This document shows positions 1 to 8,989 of a stretch of 64,000 nt of DNA, in pieces; within the stretch, counting starts at the first letter, position 1, and every line of letters begins with the position of its first letter. The position numbers were made by a program, and so were the translations under genes. Location: positions 1 through 64,000 of the forward strand of contig NZ_LAVA02000002.1 in assembly GCF_000974985.2 (NCBI RefSeq), written 5' to 3'. Under the pieces are notes generated by a model. It did not search any database. It was not told where the DNA came from and saw only the letters and a list, made by a program, of their open reading frames with translations. Source of the stretch: Streptomyces mangrovisoli (GTDB taxonomy: Bacteria > Actinomycetota > Actinomycetes > Streptomycetales > Streptomycetaceae).

Positions 1-108
1 GCCGGACAGCTCGCTTCATGAAAGCGCGAGGTTAGCGGTTCCTTGTCGTGAGGTCCGGGTACCTTGACACCGTCTTGACAGCGTCCGCGCCCGATAAGTG
101 AGGGCCGG

Positions 109-519
109 TTGACGAGGGACCCCGGCGGCCAGGTCGTCAACGTGTCCTCCGCCCTGCACCGCGCCGCGTCCATCCAGTGGTCCGACCCCAACCGCTCCCG
201 GCGCTACTCGCGGCTCGCCGCCTACGCCCAGGCCCAGCTGGCGCTGGCGGTCTTCGCCGCCGACCCGCGCGTCACCGCGGTCTCCGTGCACCCGGGCGTC
301 TGCGACACCGCGTTGCTCCCGCTCTACGGCCACCAGGGCGGCTCTGCCTCCGAGGGCGCCGCGCACGTGGTGCGTCTGTGCGACCCGGCCGTCGAGATCG
401 TCAACGGCGCCTACTACGAACGGGAGGCACGCATCGATCCTGCCCCGGCGGTGGTGGAGGACCGGACCGTCAAGCGTCTCCACAAGCCGGCGGACCTGCT
501 GGTCGGCCGCAGCACCTGA
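109..519 (+). pseudogene. C-terminal fragment of a short-chain dehydrogenase
   Basis: An open frame of 136 residues from TTG matches only the second half of a short-chain dehydrogenase/reductase of the retinol-dehydrogenase-like type: the strand-5 'VVNVSS' motif, the 'RRYSRLAAYAQAQLAL' helix and the 'VHPGVCDTALL' loop. The whole N-terminal Rossmann half with the TGxxxGxG cofactor motif is missing, and the catalytic YxxxK reads YAQAQ, so the lysine is lost. It is therefore a relic, not an active enzyme. TTGACA boxes upstream (64-69, 75-80) have no convincing -10 at the right spacing. Confidence 0.7.
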
Positions 520-552
520 AGCTCGGCTCAACGGACACAGGGGGTCACGTAC

Positions 553-630
553 ATGTCGAAGCGCGCCCGGACGAAGCGGGCCCGGCGGAGGAAGAAGGCC
601 CACCACGGTCACAAGGCGGGCCAGGGCTGA
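553..630 (+). CDS. bL37-like tiny basic ribosomal protein (25 aa)
   Basis: This 25-codon ORF starts ATG with an AGGGGG ribosome-binding site 8 bases upstream. It encodes MSKRARTKRARRRKKAHHG followed by HKAGQG: almost only Lys, Arg, His, Ala and Gly. The layout (M-x-KR-x-RKKR...KKAxHG plus short tail) matches the actinobacterial ribosomal protein bL37, about 24 residues long. It is less canonical at the C-terminus (bL37 usually ends near NHGKRPN-), so it may be a paralogue rather than the housekeeping copy. It sits alone between an SDR relic and the permease gene. Short length makes the call tentative, but the RBS and composition argue for a real gene. Confidence 0.6.
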   Translation: MSKRARTKRARRRKKAHHGHKAGQG

Positions 631-838
631 CCCGCCGCCGCGCGCCGGGCGGGAGCCCTCCGCGGGGCCTCCGCCCGGCCTCGCGGAGCACGGCACAGGC
701 CCTTCACGCGTTTTAACGGATCCTTGATGCGGTGAGAGCGCACTCGCGGGGGCCCGGGCATCACGCTCTGCATACGCTGGTGCCGCCGTCCGCGTGATGG
801 CCTGTCCCGCAACGGAGCCACGCACCGGGAGCACGCCG

Positions 839-2788
839 ATGGCCACCACCGAACACCCACCACGGCGGCTGCACGCCTGGATGCTGGAGGGCCTGTCCGA
901 CATGGGCAGGCCGGGCGGTCACACCGGCACCCACACGCAGCCCGAGCCCGCGCATCAGGGCCGGCGCTGGTGGCGGGTCATGTGCCTGACGGGTGTGGAC
1001 TACTTCTCCACCCTGGGCTACCAGCCGGGCATCGCGGCCCTGGCCGCCGGCCTGCTGTCCCCGATCGCGACCATCGTGCTCGTCATCGTCACGCTGGCCG
1101 GAGCTCTGCCGGTCTACCGCCGCGTCGCTGAGGAGAGCCCGCACGGCGAGGGCTCCATCGCCATGCTGGAACGGCTCCTCTCCTTCTGGCAGGGCAAGCT
1201 CTTCGTCCTCACCCTGCTCGGCTTCGCCGCCACCGACTTCCTGATCACCATCACCTTGTCTGCCGCCGACGCCTCGACCCACCTGGTGGAGAACCCACAT
1301 CTGAGCGACTTCCTGCACGGCAAGCAGATGATCATCACACTGATCCTGGTGGCTCTGCTCGGGGCGGTCTTCCTCAAGGGCTTTCTGGAGGCCATCGGCG
1401 TCGCGGTCACCCTGGTGGGCATCTACCTCGCGCTCAACGTCGTCGTCGTGATCGTCGGCTTCTACCACGTCGTCACGGCCGAGCACGTCGTCACCGACTG
1501 GACCAGCGCCCTCACGGCAGAACACGGGAACGTCTTCGTCATGATCGGCGTCGCCCTCGTCGTCTTCCCGAAACTCGCCCTCGGCCTGTCAGGGTTCGAG
1601 ACCGGCGTAGCCGTCATGCCCCACGTGAGCGGGGACGACGACACCGAGGAGAACCCCACAGGCCGGATCCGGGACACCAAGAAGCTGCTGACCACCGCGG
1701 CGGTCATCATGAGCTGCTTCCTCATCGCGACCAGCTTCATCACCACGCTGCTGATCCCCGAGAGCGAGTTCAAGACGGGCGGGAGCGCCAACGGCCGAGC
1801 GCTCGCCTACCTGGCGCACGAGTACCTCGGCAACTCCTTCGGCACGGTCTACGACATCTCGACCATCGCCATCCTCTGGTTCGCCGGCGCATCGGCCATG
1901 GCCGGCCTGCTCAACCTGATGCCCCGCTACCTGCCCCGCTACGGGATGGCCCCGCACTGGGCCCGCGCGGTGCGCCCCATGGTCATCGTCTTCACCCTGA
2001 TCGCCTTCCTGGTGACGTGGATCTTCGACGCGAACGTCGACGCCCAGGGCGGCGCCTACGCAACCGGCGTGCTGGTCCTGATCAGTTCCGCGGCGGTCGC
2101 GGTGACCATCGCCGCTCACAAGGCCGGCCAACACAAGTGGACGATCGGGTTCGCGATCATCTCGGCGGTGTTCCTCTACACGACCGTCGTCAACGTGATC
2201 GAGCGCCCCGACGGCGTGAAGATCGGCGCCTGCTTCATCGCGGGGATCATCCTCGTCTCACTGCTTTCCCGCCTCGCGCGCGCCTTCGAGCTGCGCGTGA
2301 CAAGCGTGGCGCTCGACGACATGGCGGAACGATTCATCCGCGACATGGCCAGCCGCAAGATACGGTTCATCGCCAAAGAGCCGGACGCCCGCGACAAGGC
2401 CGAGTACCGCGCGAAGATCGAGCAGATCCGCGCCGACAACGACATGCCCGAGCAGGACGACTTCGTCTTCGTCGAGGTCACGGTCACCGACCCCTCCGAA
2501 TTCGAGGCCGGACTCACAGTCCGGGGCGAGGTCCTGCACAACCGCTACCGCATCCTGACACTGGAGTCGGCCTCGGTCCCCAACGCCCTGGCCGCGCTCC
2601 TGCTCCACGTGCGCGACACGACGGGCCGCATCCCGCACGTCTATTTCGAGTGGACCGAGGGCACACCGTTCGCCAACTTCCTGCGGTTCTTCCTCTTCGG
2701 CCAGGGCGAAGTCGCCCCGGTCACCCGAGAAGTGCTGCGCGAGGCGGAACCCGACCCGGAACGCCGACCGCGCGTGCACACCGGGTGA
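839..2788 (+). CDS. APC-superfamily permease with C-terminal cytosolic domain
   Basis: A 649-residue membrane protein, probably an amino-acid/polyamine/organocation-type permease acting in the cytoplasmic membrane. After a hydrophilic N-terminus of about 35 residues, roughly a dozen hydrophobic segments run from about residue 40 to 470; the first carries the '[20 protein letters not shown]' helix break typical of APC transporters. The last ~170 residues are hydrophilic and probably cytosolic, as in the larger KimA/YdaO-like potassium permeases, so substrate (amino acid or K+) cannot be settled. The start at ATG 839 was chosen over upstream starts because GGGAG lies 7 bases before it. It stands alone; the next gene has its own promoter. 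Confidence 0.75.
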   Translation: MATTEHPPRRLHAWMLEGLSDMGRPGGHTGTHTQPEPAHQGRRWWRVMCLTGVDYFSTLGYQPGIAALAAGLLSPIATIVLVIVTLAGALPVYRRVAEESPHGEGSIAMLERLLSFWQGKLFVLTLLGFAATDFLITITLSAADASTHLVENPHLSDFLHGKQMIITLILVALLGAVFLKGFLEAIGVAVTLVGIYLALNVVVVIVGFYHVVTAEHVVTDWTSALTAEHGNVFVMIGVALVVFPKLALGLSGFETGVAVMPHVSGDDDTEENPTGRIRDTKKLLTTAAVIMSCFLIATSFITTLLIPESEFKTGGSANGRALAYLAHEYLGNSFGTVYDISTIAILWFAGASAMAGLLNLMPRYLPRYGMAPHWARAVRPMVIVFTLIAFLVTWIFDANVDAQGGAYATGVLVLISSAAVAVTIAAHKAGQHKWTIGFAIISAVFLYTTVVNVIERPDGVKIGACFIAGIILVSLLSRLARAFELRVTSVALDDMAERFIRDMASRKIRFIAKEPDARDKAEYRAKIEQIRADNDMPEQDDFVFVEVTVTDPSEFEAGLTVRGEVLHNRYRILTLESASVPNALAALLLHVRDTTGRIPHVYFEWTEGTPFANFLRFFLFGQGEVAPVTREVLREAEPDPERRPRVHTG

Positions 2789-2854
2789 GGCGACGGCGAC
2801 GGCGACAGGATGCCGTCAAGGTTCGTCCATACGGCGTCAGGACCCCGTCAGCGG

Positions 2855-2886
2855 CTGGACCGGGCCGGCTCACGGCCGCCTAGCGT
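2855..2886 (+). promoter_or_regulatory. Putative promoter giving a leaderless mRNA
   Basis: A -10-like TAGCGT (2881-2886) lies exactly 7 bases before the ATG at 2894, and a -35-like TGGACC sits about 19 bases further upstream. There is no Shine-Dalgarno sequence before the ATG. This is the usual layout of leaderless transcripts in Streptomyces, where transcription starts at the A of the start codon. Confidence 0.5.
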
Positions 2887-2893
2887 GGCCTGT

Positions 2894-3412
2894 ATGACAC
2901 GGAACGGACCGGCGGCGCAGACCGCCGACCGACACTGGCGCGCAAGCCTGCGGCTCGCGACGAGTTGCGCCCTCGCGTTCTGTGTCATGGCCCTCCTGGT
3001 CGACTGGGACGCGGGAAGCCTGACACCGGTCCGTGCCCTGCTCTGGTCCACTCTGTCGGCAGCGGTGTGGGCCGTCCTGCTGCCTCCGCGGGTGAGCGCG
3101 GGACCGGGCTGGCTCGCCGTCCGCACTCCCTGGGGCCGCCGCCTCGTCCGCACGGACGCGCTGACGGCCGTCCGACAGTACGAGGGCGTCTCGGCCCACC
3201 TCGTCCTGCGGGACGCCTTCGGCAACCGGCTGGAACTCGATCCGCGGATCCTCACGGCGAGTCCTTTGCTCTGGCACGAGCTCGACACCGGCGTCCGGCG
3301 CTCCCTGGAGCGCGGAACGCTGCGCCAGGGAGCGGAGGTCATGGAGCGACTGGGGCATCGCATAGACCGCGAGACGACCCAGGCCGTACTTCGGGTCTCG
3401 GGGCTTTCCTGA
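2894..3412 (+). CDS. Small PH-domain-like membrane protein
   Basis: A 172-residue protein with two hydrophobic segments near the N-terminus (about residues 18-33 and 43-60) followed by a soluble domain of about 100 residues containing 'GWLAVRTPWGRRLVRTDAL' and 'LVLRDAFGNRLELDPRIL'. This is the pattern of actinobacterial bacterial-PH membrane proteins; function is unknown. The ATG at 2894 has no RBS but fits a leaderless start. It is followed at once by a decayed phosphatase gene. Confidence 0.6.
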   Translation: MTRNGPAAQTADRHWRASLRLATSCALAFCVMALLVDWDAGSLTPVRALLWSTLSAAVWAVLLPPRVSAGPGWLAVRTPWGRRLVRTDALTAVRQYEGVSAHLVLRDAFGNRLELDPRILTASPLLWHELDTGVRRSLERGTLRQGAEVMERLGHRIDRETTQAVLRVSGLS

Positions 3413-3437
3413 CCCGTCGTCACCACCGTCCCGGACG

Positions 3438-4095
3438 CACGGGAGCCCAGCCGAAGTCGGCTCCCAGATCGGCAAGCAGGCGGCAGCCCAGCGCAAGAAG
3501 GCGGACGCCCAGTTCACCCAGTGGCGGAAGGCGCACGGCACCACGCGCGACGACAAGGCGTTCGCCGCCTGGGCCGCCCAGCAGATCCCGGCACCGCCCT
3601 CGGCCGAGGAGCGCACCGCCGAACTGCGTCAGGACCAGCAGCTCGCCAAGTCCCGCACGGCGGCTGGGAAAAGGGCGGCGACCTGGCTGGAGCTCAACGG
3701 CAAGAAGGACGTCTATAAGCTCTACCTCCACGATCAGCGCGAACTCGTCCCGGCCGCGCAGGGGAAGACGGAAAAGGCCGAACTGAAGGCGGCTCTCGAG
3801 CTGGCCAGGACGACCAGCGACCAGCTCGCCGCCCGTGACAAGCAGTCGGCCCCCTACGTAATGGACGCGGCCCTGCGCCCGGAGAGGCACATCAAGCCGG
3901 GGGCCAAGGGCCCCTACTCCTAGGCCTTCCAGCCACGCCAGCCGGGCGGCCGCGGCCGTCACCTTCCTCAGCGCGCTCTCGCCGCACCGCGCGGAGGACT
4001 ACCAGTGGATGCAGGACGAGGTCCTCTACTCGCGCCTCTACATGGCAGGCCACGTCACCAGCGACATCGCGGCCGGCCTCCTGCTCGCCCACCCC
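3438..4095 (+). pseudogene. Frameshifted PAP2-family phosphatase
   Basis: Two reading frames together recover most of a PAP2 (type-2 phosphatidic acid phosphatase/haloperoxidase) protein. Frame one, about 3453-3923, has no start codon and carries an alpha-helical region ending '..YVMDAALRPERHIKPGAKG' (motif 1 region with RP). The frame then shifts near 3920 and the second frame continues 'PSSHAS' (motif 2, normally PSGH) and 'SRLYMAGHVTSDIAAG' (motif 3, SRxxxGxHxxSD). Similarity stops after about 4090. Lack of a start, a frameshift between motifs 1 and 2 and a lost C-terminus make it a pseudogene. Confidence 0.75.
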
Positions 4096-4260
4096 CACCA
4101 GTCGGAAGACGCCGTCCGGTGCGTATCGCCGCCCACCTTCCCCTGCTGCTCTGCTTCCTCGGTGTCGAACACATCGGCTGCTGCGGGGACCTGGCTGCAG
4201 GGCAACGGTGTCAGCTCGCACGCCTAAGGTTGCTGACCACTGACCTCAAGGGGCTTCACC

Positions 4261-4899
4261 ATGGGTATCCATCCCGACGTCGCGGTACTGCTCGACCTCG
4301 TCCCGCCGGACTTCGCAGGCGGCGAGCACATCGACTGGGCGGCGGCCGAAGCCGCACTTGGCGCCGAGCTGCCGAGTGACTACAAGGCTCTGCTCGACAC
4401 GTACGGTGTGGGCGACATCGGCGAGCTCGTCATTCTGCCCCCGCTCCCGAGTGACGTGCGCGGGTGGGAAGGGTGTCACATCGCAGGCATGACGGACGGC
4501 GTGCGCGGACTCTGGGAGGAAGACGGCGGAGTCCCCGAAGTGACGCTGGGTGCCGACGCCATCCTGCCCTGGGGTTCCGGAATGAACGCCAACGAGATGG
4601 CTTGGCTCATGACCGACTCGGATCCGGACAAATGGCCTGTCGTAGCCTGGCGACGACACCACTCGTGGGGCGAGTCGCCGTGGGCCCTGTTCGACTGCAC
4701 CATGGTCCAGTTCATCACCCGCATGATGCTGGGCCGGTTCGAGGCCTGCCCACTCGGCGATGCGTCGCTCTGGAAGCAGACGGATACTTTCGTCAGCTGG
4801 CGAGAGCAACATCGACGGCTCAGGGCCGGACTGGATCCTGCTACGGGCGAGCCAGATCCCTACGCCGACATGTTCCCTGTAACCGAGGACCGGCCCTGA
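4261..4899 (+). CDS. SMI1/KNR4 (SUKH) family protein
   Basis: A 212-residue soluble protein. The N-terminal 'IDWAAAEAALGAELPSDYKALLDTYG' stretch (about residues 23-48) and the following short strands match the SUKH (SMI1/KNR4) fold, a superfamily of immunity proteins against nuclease and deaminase toxins and of general ligand-binding modules. AAGGGG lies 8 bases before the ATG. No toxin gene lies beside it; neighbours are a PAP2 relic and the arsenic locus, so it may be an orphan immunity gene. Two further SUKH genes occur in the window (25817-26494 and 60851-61420). Confidence 0.75.
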   Translation: MGIHPDVAVLLDLVPPDFAGGEHIDWAAAEAALGAELPSDYKALLDTYGVGDIGELVILPPLPSDVRGWEGCHIAGMTDGVRGLWEEDGGVPEVTLGADAILPWGSGMNANEMAWLMTDSDPDKWPVVAWRRHHSWGESPWALFDCTMVQFITRMMLGRFEACPLGDASLWKQTDTFVSWREQHRRLRAGLDPATGEPDPYADMFPVTEDRP

Positions 4900-5053
4900 T
4901 CCGGACCGGAGCCGGATGGCGGGGGCTGCCGCCGTCGCCGCACTGAGCAAGGCGCAGCCGCCCTTGTCGTAGCTCGTGGTGACGGCTCGGTGCTGTCTCA
5001 AGCGGTTGACCGGGCGGGCAGTACCGCACGGGCAAGACCACGCGGGCAGTACC

Positions 5054-5097
5054 GCGCGGGGCCGCGATCGTTCCCCCGATCCGGTCGCGGCCCCGGC
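5054..5097 (-). terminator. Stem-loop after the ArsO-like gene
   Basis: GGGGCCGCG (5058-5066) pairs with CGCGGCCCC (5086-5094), with further GATC pairing inside the loop. It lies just past the stop codon of the minus-strand flavoprotein gene at 5118, the place expected for a rho-independent-type terminator in a GC-rich genome, although no T-run follows. Confidence 0.5.
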
Positions 5098-5117
5098 GCG
5101 GCGGGTGCGGGGGCTGG

Positions 5118-6503
5118 TCACGCGCCGCAGCAGCCGCCCGAGTTCTCTTCGGACGGGGCGGCGGTGCCGAGTGCGATCAGCTGCGGTGCCGGGGCGCAGC
5201 ATCCGCCGTCGGTCTGGTCGGCCTCGGGGGCGTCGAAGAGGCCGGCGCCGCCGCAGACTCCGGTTTCGGGGAGGGTGAGTTCGACGCGGTCGGCCGACTC
5301 GATGTCTCCGGCGATGGCGGCGACGACCGAGCGGACCTGTTCGTACCCGGTCATGGCGAGGAACGTGGGGGCGCGGCCGTAGGACTTCATGCCGACGAGG
5401 TAGACGCCCTGTTCGGGGTGGGACAGTTCGCGGTGGCCGTGCGGGTAGACGGTGCCGCAGGAGTGCTGGTTGGGGTCGATCAGGGGGGCGAGCGCGGTCG
5501 GGGCCTGGAGGCGAACGTCGAGGCCGAGACGGATTTCGGAGAGGAACGACAGGTCGGGGCGGAAGCCGGTCAGCACGATCAGTTCGTCGACGGCATCCAG
5601 GCGGCGGCCGTCCTCGGCGGTCAGGACCAGGCGGCCGTCACCGTCCCGCTCGATCACCTCGGTACGGAAGCCGGTGACCGCGTCCGCGTGGCCGTCGTCC
5701 ACGGCCGCCTTGGCCGCGAGTCCCAGGGCGCCGCGAGCGGGGAGCTGGTCGGCGCTGCCGCCGCCGAAGGTCGAACCGGACAGGCCGCGGCGCAGGATCC
5801 ACACGGCCTTGGTGCCGACGCCGTCGTCCGCCTTCGCCAGGTCGGCGAGGCAGGCCAGCGCCGTGAAGGCGGAGGCCCCGGAGCCGATGACGGCGGTGCG
5901 CTTGCCCGCGTACCGGGCCCGTACGGCTGGGTCCTTCAGGTCGGGCACGCGGTAGGTGATCTTTTCGGCAGCCGTGTGCTCGCCGAGCGCGGGCAGACCG
6001 CTGGCGCCGGCGGGGCTGGAGAGGGTCCAGGTTCCGGACGCGTCGATGACGGCACGGGCCAACAGCCGCTCCTCGCGGCCGTCGGCGTGCTGCACGTGGA
6101 CGACGAAGGGCTGAGCCTCCCGGTCGGCGTCCACGATCCGGTCGCGGCCCGCCCTGGACACCCCGTCCACTCGCGCTCCGGTGCGCACGCGGTCGCCGAG
6201 GACGTCGGCGAGCGGCTGAAGGTAGCGGGCCGCCCAGTCCCCGCCGGAGGGGTACGTGGCCGGGTCCGGCCTGGTCCAGCCGGTCGGTGCGAGCAGCTTC
6301 TCCGCGGCCGGGTCGGTGACCTCGCCCCAGGTGGAGAACAGGCGCACGTGCGACCACTCCCGCACCGCCGCGCCGGCCGTCGGACCGGCTTCCAGCACCA
6401 GGGGCTCGATGCCTCGGTCGACCAGGTGGGCCGCGGCGGCCAGACCGGCGGGTCCGGCTCCGATCACGACGACGGGAAGTTCGACGGGGACGGGCGCGTT
6501 CAC
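5118..6503 (-). CDS. arsO: ArsO-like flavin-dependent monooxygenase, arsenic-linked
   Basis: A 461-residue flavoprotein of the FMO/NAD(P)-binding type. The N-terminal FAD site is 'VVVIGAGPAGLAAAAHL' (G15-x-G17-xx-G20); a second dinucleotide fold has 'TAVIGSGASAF' near residue 225. The C-terminal tail carries two GGCC motifs ('DGGCCAP' and the terminal 'GGCCGA'), cysteine pairs that could bind As(III), as in actinobacterial ArsO-like proteins. GTG at 6503 was chosen because AGGAG lies 5 bases upstream; a longer frame runs into the operator region. It is transcribed divergently from arsR1 and shares its operators. The substrate is not established; organoarsenical oxidation is inferred from context. 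Confidence 0.75.
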   Translation of the reverse strand: MNAPVPVELPVVVIGAGPAGLAAAAHLVDRGIEPLVLEAGPTAGAAVREWSHVRLFSTWGEVTDPAAEKLLAPTGWTRPDPATYPSGGDWAARYLQPLADVLGDRVRTGARVDGVSRAGRDRIVDADREAQPFVVHVQHADGREERLLARAVIDASGTWTLSSPAGASGLPALGEHTAAEKITYRVPDLKDPAVRARYAGKRTAVIGSGASAFTALACLADLAKADDGVGTKAVWILRRGLSGSTFGGGSADQLPARGALGLAAKAAVDDGHADAVTGFRTEVIERDGDGRLVLTAEDGRRLDAVDELIVLTGFRPDLSFLSEIRLGLDVRLQAPTALAPLIDPNQHSCGTVYPHGHRELSHPEQGVYLVGMKSYGRAPTFLAMTGYEQVRSVVAAIAGDIESADRVELTLPETGVCGGAGLFDAPEADQTDGGCCAPAPQLIALGTAAPSEENSGGCCGA

Positions 6504-6523
6504 AGCGACTCCTAGCTTGTTTC

Positions 6524-6696
6524 GACATCTGTCGATGTCTTGCCCGGTCAGCATGGCACCTGATTCGACGAGCGTCAACATAGACATTCATCGAATCAGC
6601 AAGTGTCGCGGAGCCGTGCCGCAGGGGGCGGCGGAGCCCGCCGCGCCCACGCCGGCCCGCCTGCTTCGACATGTGTCAACATAGACGCATGTCGAA
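6524..6696. promoter_or_regulatory. ArsR operator region between arsO and arsR1
   Basis: Three dyads lie in the divergent intergenic region. TGATTCGA (6561-6568) pairs perfectly with TCGAATCA (6591-6598). TTCGACAT (6665-6672) pairs perfectly with ATGTCGAA (6689-6696). Both enclose the same core GTCAACATAGAC (6574-6585 and 6676-6687). A third, smaller dyad GACATC-tgtc-GATGTC is at 6524-6539. The second operator overlaps the arsR1 start codon; the first overlaps a minus-strand TTGACG-17-CATGCT promoter candidate for arsO. This is what autoregulation by the adjacent ArsR would look like. Confidence 0.75.
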
Positions 6697-7066
6697 TATG
6701 AAGGCGCTGCCCCTGATCGAGCCCGAGGCTTCCGACGCCGTGGCGCCGTGCTGCCCGCCGCTCACCGAGCGGCCTTTCACCGCGGACGAGGCCGAGACGG
6801 CCGCGCGGATGTTCAAGGCGCTGGGCGACCCGGTACGGCTGCGCCTGTTCACCGCCGTCGCCTCCCACGAGGGCGGCGAGGCGTGCGTGTGCGACATCTC
6901 CGACGTCGGCGTCTCACAGCCGACCGTGTCCCACCACCTGAAGAAGCTCAAGGAGGCCGGGCTGCTGTCCTCCGAGCGGCGCGGCACGTGGGTGTACTAC
7001 CGGGTCGAGCCGTCAGTGCTGGCAGCGATGGGCAAGCTGCTGGGCTTCGCCCCAGCTGCGGCCTGA
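6689..7066 (+). CDS. arsR: ArsR-family arsenic-responsive repressor
   Basis: A 125-residue winged-helix repressor of the ArsR/SmtB family. The 'MFKALGDPVRLRLF' helix, the recognition helix 'SQPTVSHHLKKLKEAGLL' and the wing 'RRGTWVYYRV' are all present. Metalloid ligands are visible: C21-C22 in 'APCCPP' and C66/C68 in 'ACVCDI', equivalent to the ELCVCDL site of classical ArsR. The ATG at 6689 lies inside an operator dyad and has no Shine-Dalgarno; ATG 6698 is an alternative start. It is divergent from the ArsO-like gene and probably represses both. As(III)/Sb(III) sensing is inferred from the cysteines. Confidence 0.85.
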   Translation: MSNMKALPLIEPEASDAVAPCCPPLTERPFTADEAETAARMFKALGDPVRLRLFTAVASHEGGEACVCDISDVGVSQPTVSHHLKKLKEAGLLSSERRGTWVYYRVEPSVLAAMGKLLGFAPAAA

Positions 7067-7100
7067 CACCCACCCCGTCCCCGGCGCTCCGACCGCAGGT

Positions 7101-7949
7101 TCACTCGGTCTTGGGTGCCAGGCTCCGCGGCGCGCCGGCACGATGGAGCACTCGCTGATGAGCGTCGTCGGCCCGCCGACGCACTTCAGGGTCCTTGTCC
7201 GCCGCGAGCCGATCGAGCACGGCCAGGGTCTCGGGGTCGGCCCCGGAGTCCGGGACCGGGAAGCGACTCAGGGCGATGGCGACCCAGGCACGGACCTGCG
7301 CACTACCGTCACGGGCGAGGTGACGTATCGCCGGGAGCGTACGGGGTTGACCGGCGAAGCCGAGGGAACTCAGAACACTCACCCGCACCCGCGGGGACGC
7401 ATCGGCAAGCAGGCGCACCAGCAGGTCAACGGCCTCCGCGCTGCTCCCGCTGTGACTGCCGATGGTGCCGACGGCCGTGCTCCGCATCCGCTCGTCCGGA
7501 TCGCCGGCGGCGCGGGCCAGAAGGGGCAGGTCACCGGGATCCGGTACGAAGCCGAGCAGCCACAGCGCCGCGCGCCGCAGGTCCTGGTCGGAGTCCTCAA
7601 CCCACGGCAGGAGGAGGTCGCGCGCGGCCGTGGGGTCCTCCCGGGCGAAGACGGTGAGCTCCGTCGCGAGGGAGTCCTGGTCATCGCCCAGATCGCGGGA
7701 GAAGGCACGGAGCAGCGTAGGCAGAGCTGCGCGGCCGGCCGTGTCCGCGAGGATCCGGGCCAGAACACACCTGGCGTACCAACTCCCCGACTCCACCGCC
7801 GCTGCCAGGTGAAGCTCCAGACGCGGAACCAGCTCCGCGTCCCGGGCGGCCGCCAACTCCTCTTCGATTTCAGCCAGAGCGTCAAGATCCGAGTCCGGAG
7901 CGGCCAGCTCCGCCGCGAGCCGGTCAAGGCGTACGACCGCATGATCCAC
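7101..7949 (-). CDS. HEAT-repeat protein
   Basis: A 282-residue all-helical protein with at least five HEAT-like repeats (for example 'DLRRAALWLLGFVPDPGDLPLLARAAGD' split around residues 160-190, then 'PRVRVSVLSSLGF' and 'AQVRAWVAIALSRF'). Such proteins are scaffolds; no catalytic residues are visible. GTG at 7949 has GGGGGA 6 bases upstream; the frame is open further upstream but without a better start. It is convergent with arsR1 and lies between arsenic genes, with no evident functional link. A second HEAT protein is at 26716. Confidence 0.65.
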   Translation of the reverse strand: MDHAVVRLDRLAAELAAPDSDLDALAEIEEELAAARDAELVPRLELHLAAAVESGSWYARCVLARILADTAGRAALPTLLRAFSRDLGDDQDSLATELTVFAREDPTAARDLLLPWVEDSDQDLRRAALWLLGFVPDPGDLPLLARAAGDPDERMRSTAVGTIGSHSGSSAEAVDLLVRLLADASPRVRVSVLSSLGFAGQPRTLPAIRHLARDGSAQVRAWVAIALSRFPVPDSGADPETLAVLDRLAADKDPEVRRRADDAHQRVLHRAGAPRSLAPKTE

Positions 7950-7972
7950 CGGTTGTCCCCCGCCCAAAATGG

Positions 7973-8004
7973 CCTCCCCGACTCCCCGACTCCCCGACTC
8001 CCTG
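7973..8004. repeat. Four-copy 8-bp tandem repeat
   Basis: The unit ACTCCCCG is repeated (7981-7988, 7989-7996) with imperfect copies on each side (7973-7980, 7997-8004). It lies in the gap upstream of the HEAT gene start and codes for nothing evident. Confidence 0.8.
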
Positions 8005-8140
8005 CGGACCCTAACGGGCCACCGCCAGGCGGGAGAGCTGGCGGCGGTCACCAGCCTTCGCTCCCGCCGTGTCCACAGCCGTCCCCTCCTAAGCCTGCCA
8101 CGGCCTGGTGAACCAATGGCAGTCACAGGACTGGCTCAGA

Positions 8141-8920
8141 TCACTCGGCGGCTTTGCGGCCCGTCTGGAAGATGAGTGCCACCAGGCCCAGGCCGACCGC
8201 GGCGCCGATCAGCTGCATGGCGATGAAGCCGGCCACCGAGGCCGGCGCGATGCCCGCGAACGTGTCGGTGAAGGCGCGGCCGATGGTGACGGCCGGGTTC
8301 GCGAACGAGGTCGACGAGGTGAACCAGTACGCGGCGCCGATATAGGAGGCGACCGCGATGGGAGCGAAGCGCAGGCGTTCGGTGCGGGCCAGGCCGAAGA
8401 TCAGCAGAATTAGACCGGCCGTGGCGACGACCTCGCCGAGCAGGAGATGTCCGGCCGAGCGGTTGTGGGTGGACCACTTCACCAGTTGCTCGCCGAACAT
8501 GGCGTCGGCCAGGACCGAGCCCGTGATCGCGCCGACGATCTGCGCGGGGACGTAGGCGCCCAGTTCGCGCAGGCTCACCCCGGTGCCGCCGCGTCGCGTG
8601 GTCCACCACTCGGCGAGGGTGACGGCCGGGTTGAAGTGGGCTCCGGAGACCGGGCCGAGCAGGGCGATGAGCACGCCGAGGCCGAAGACGGTGGCGGTGG
8701 AGTTGGCCAGCAGCTGAAGGCCGACGTCCTTGGTCAGTTCGGTCGCCTGGATGCCGGAGCCGACCACGATCGCGACGAGCGCGGCCGTACCGACGAATTC
8801 AGCCGCTACCTTGGCCGGCAGCGGAGGGCTCTCGGGCGGGGTGGCGCCCGGCGCCGACTGCGGGTCGGCGGCGAGGGCGCCCCCGGCTCTGTCGTGCTCG
8901 GTGGCCTCGGTGGCGCTCAA
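8141..8920 (-). CDS. aqpS: Aquaglyceroporin, AqpS-like arsenite channel
   Basis: A 259-residue MIP-family channel with six hydrophobic helices and the two NPA half-helix motifs, 'HFNPAVT' (NPA at 97-99) and 'FANPAVT' (208-210). The ~35-residue N-terminal extension is hydrophilic and acidic. TTG start with GAGGAG upstream. It lies directly downstream of arsR2 on the same strand and opposite arsC. In Sinorhizobium meliloti an arsR-linked aquaglyceroporin (AqpS) replaces the arsenite pump and lets arsenite made by ArsC leave down its gradient; the same gene set is seen here, so an arsenite or methylarsenical channel is the best call. Confidence 0.8.
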   Translation of the reverse strand: MSATEATEHDRAGGALAADPQSAPGATPPESPPLPAKVAAEFVGTAALVAIVVGSGIQATELTKDVGLQLLANSTATVFGLGVLIALLGPVSGAHFNPAVTLAEWWTTRRGGTGVSLRELGAYVPAQIVGAITGSVLADAMFGEQLVKWSTHNRSAGHLLLGEVVATAGLILLIFGLARTERLRFAPIAVASYIGAAYWFTSSTSFANPAVTIGRAFTDTFAGIAPASVAGFIAMQLIGAAVGLGLVALIFQTGRKAAE

Positions 8921-8989
8921 CGGGACTCCTCGGTGCGTGCGGAAGGGCGAAGGGACACGGCGGACCGGCGGGCGCCGGGGAATGGGGAA

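Noticed and set aside
64..98. TTGACA boxes as promoter of the SDR fragment
   Set aside because: No -10 hexamer at 16-19 bases; the downstream gene is a relic.
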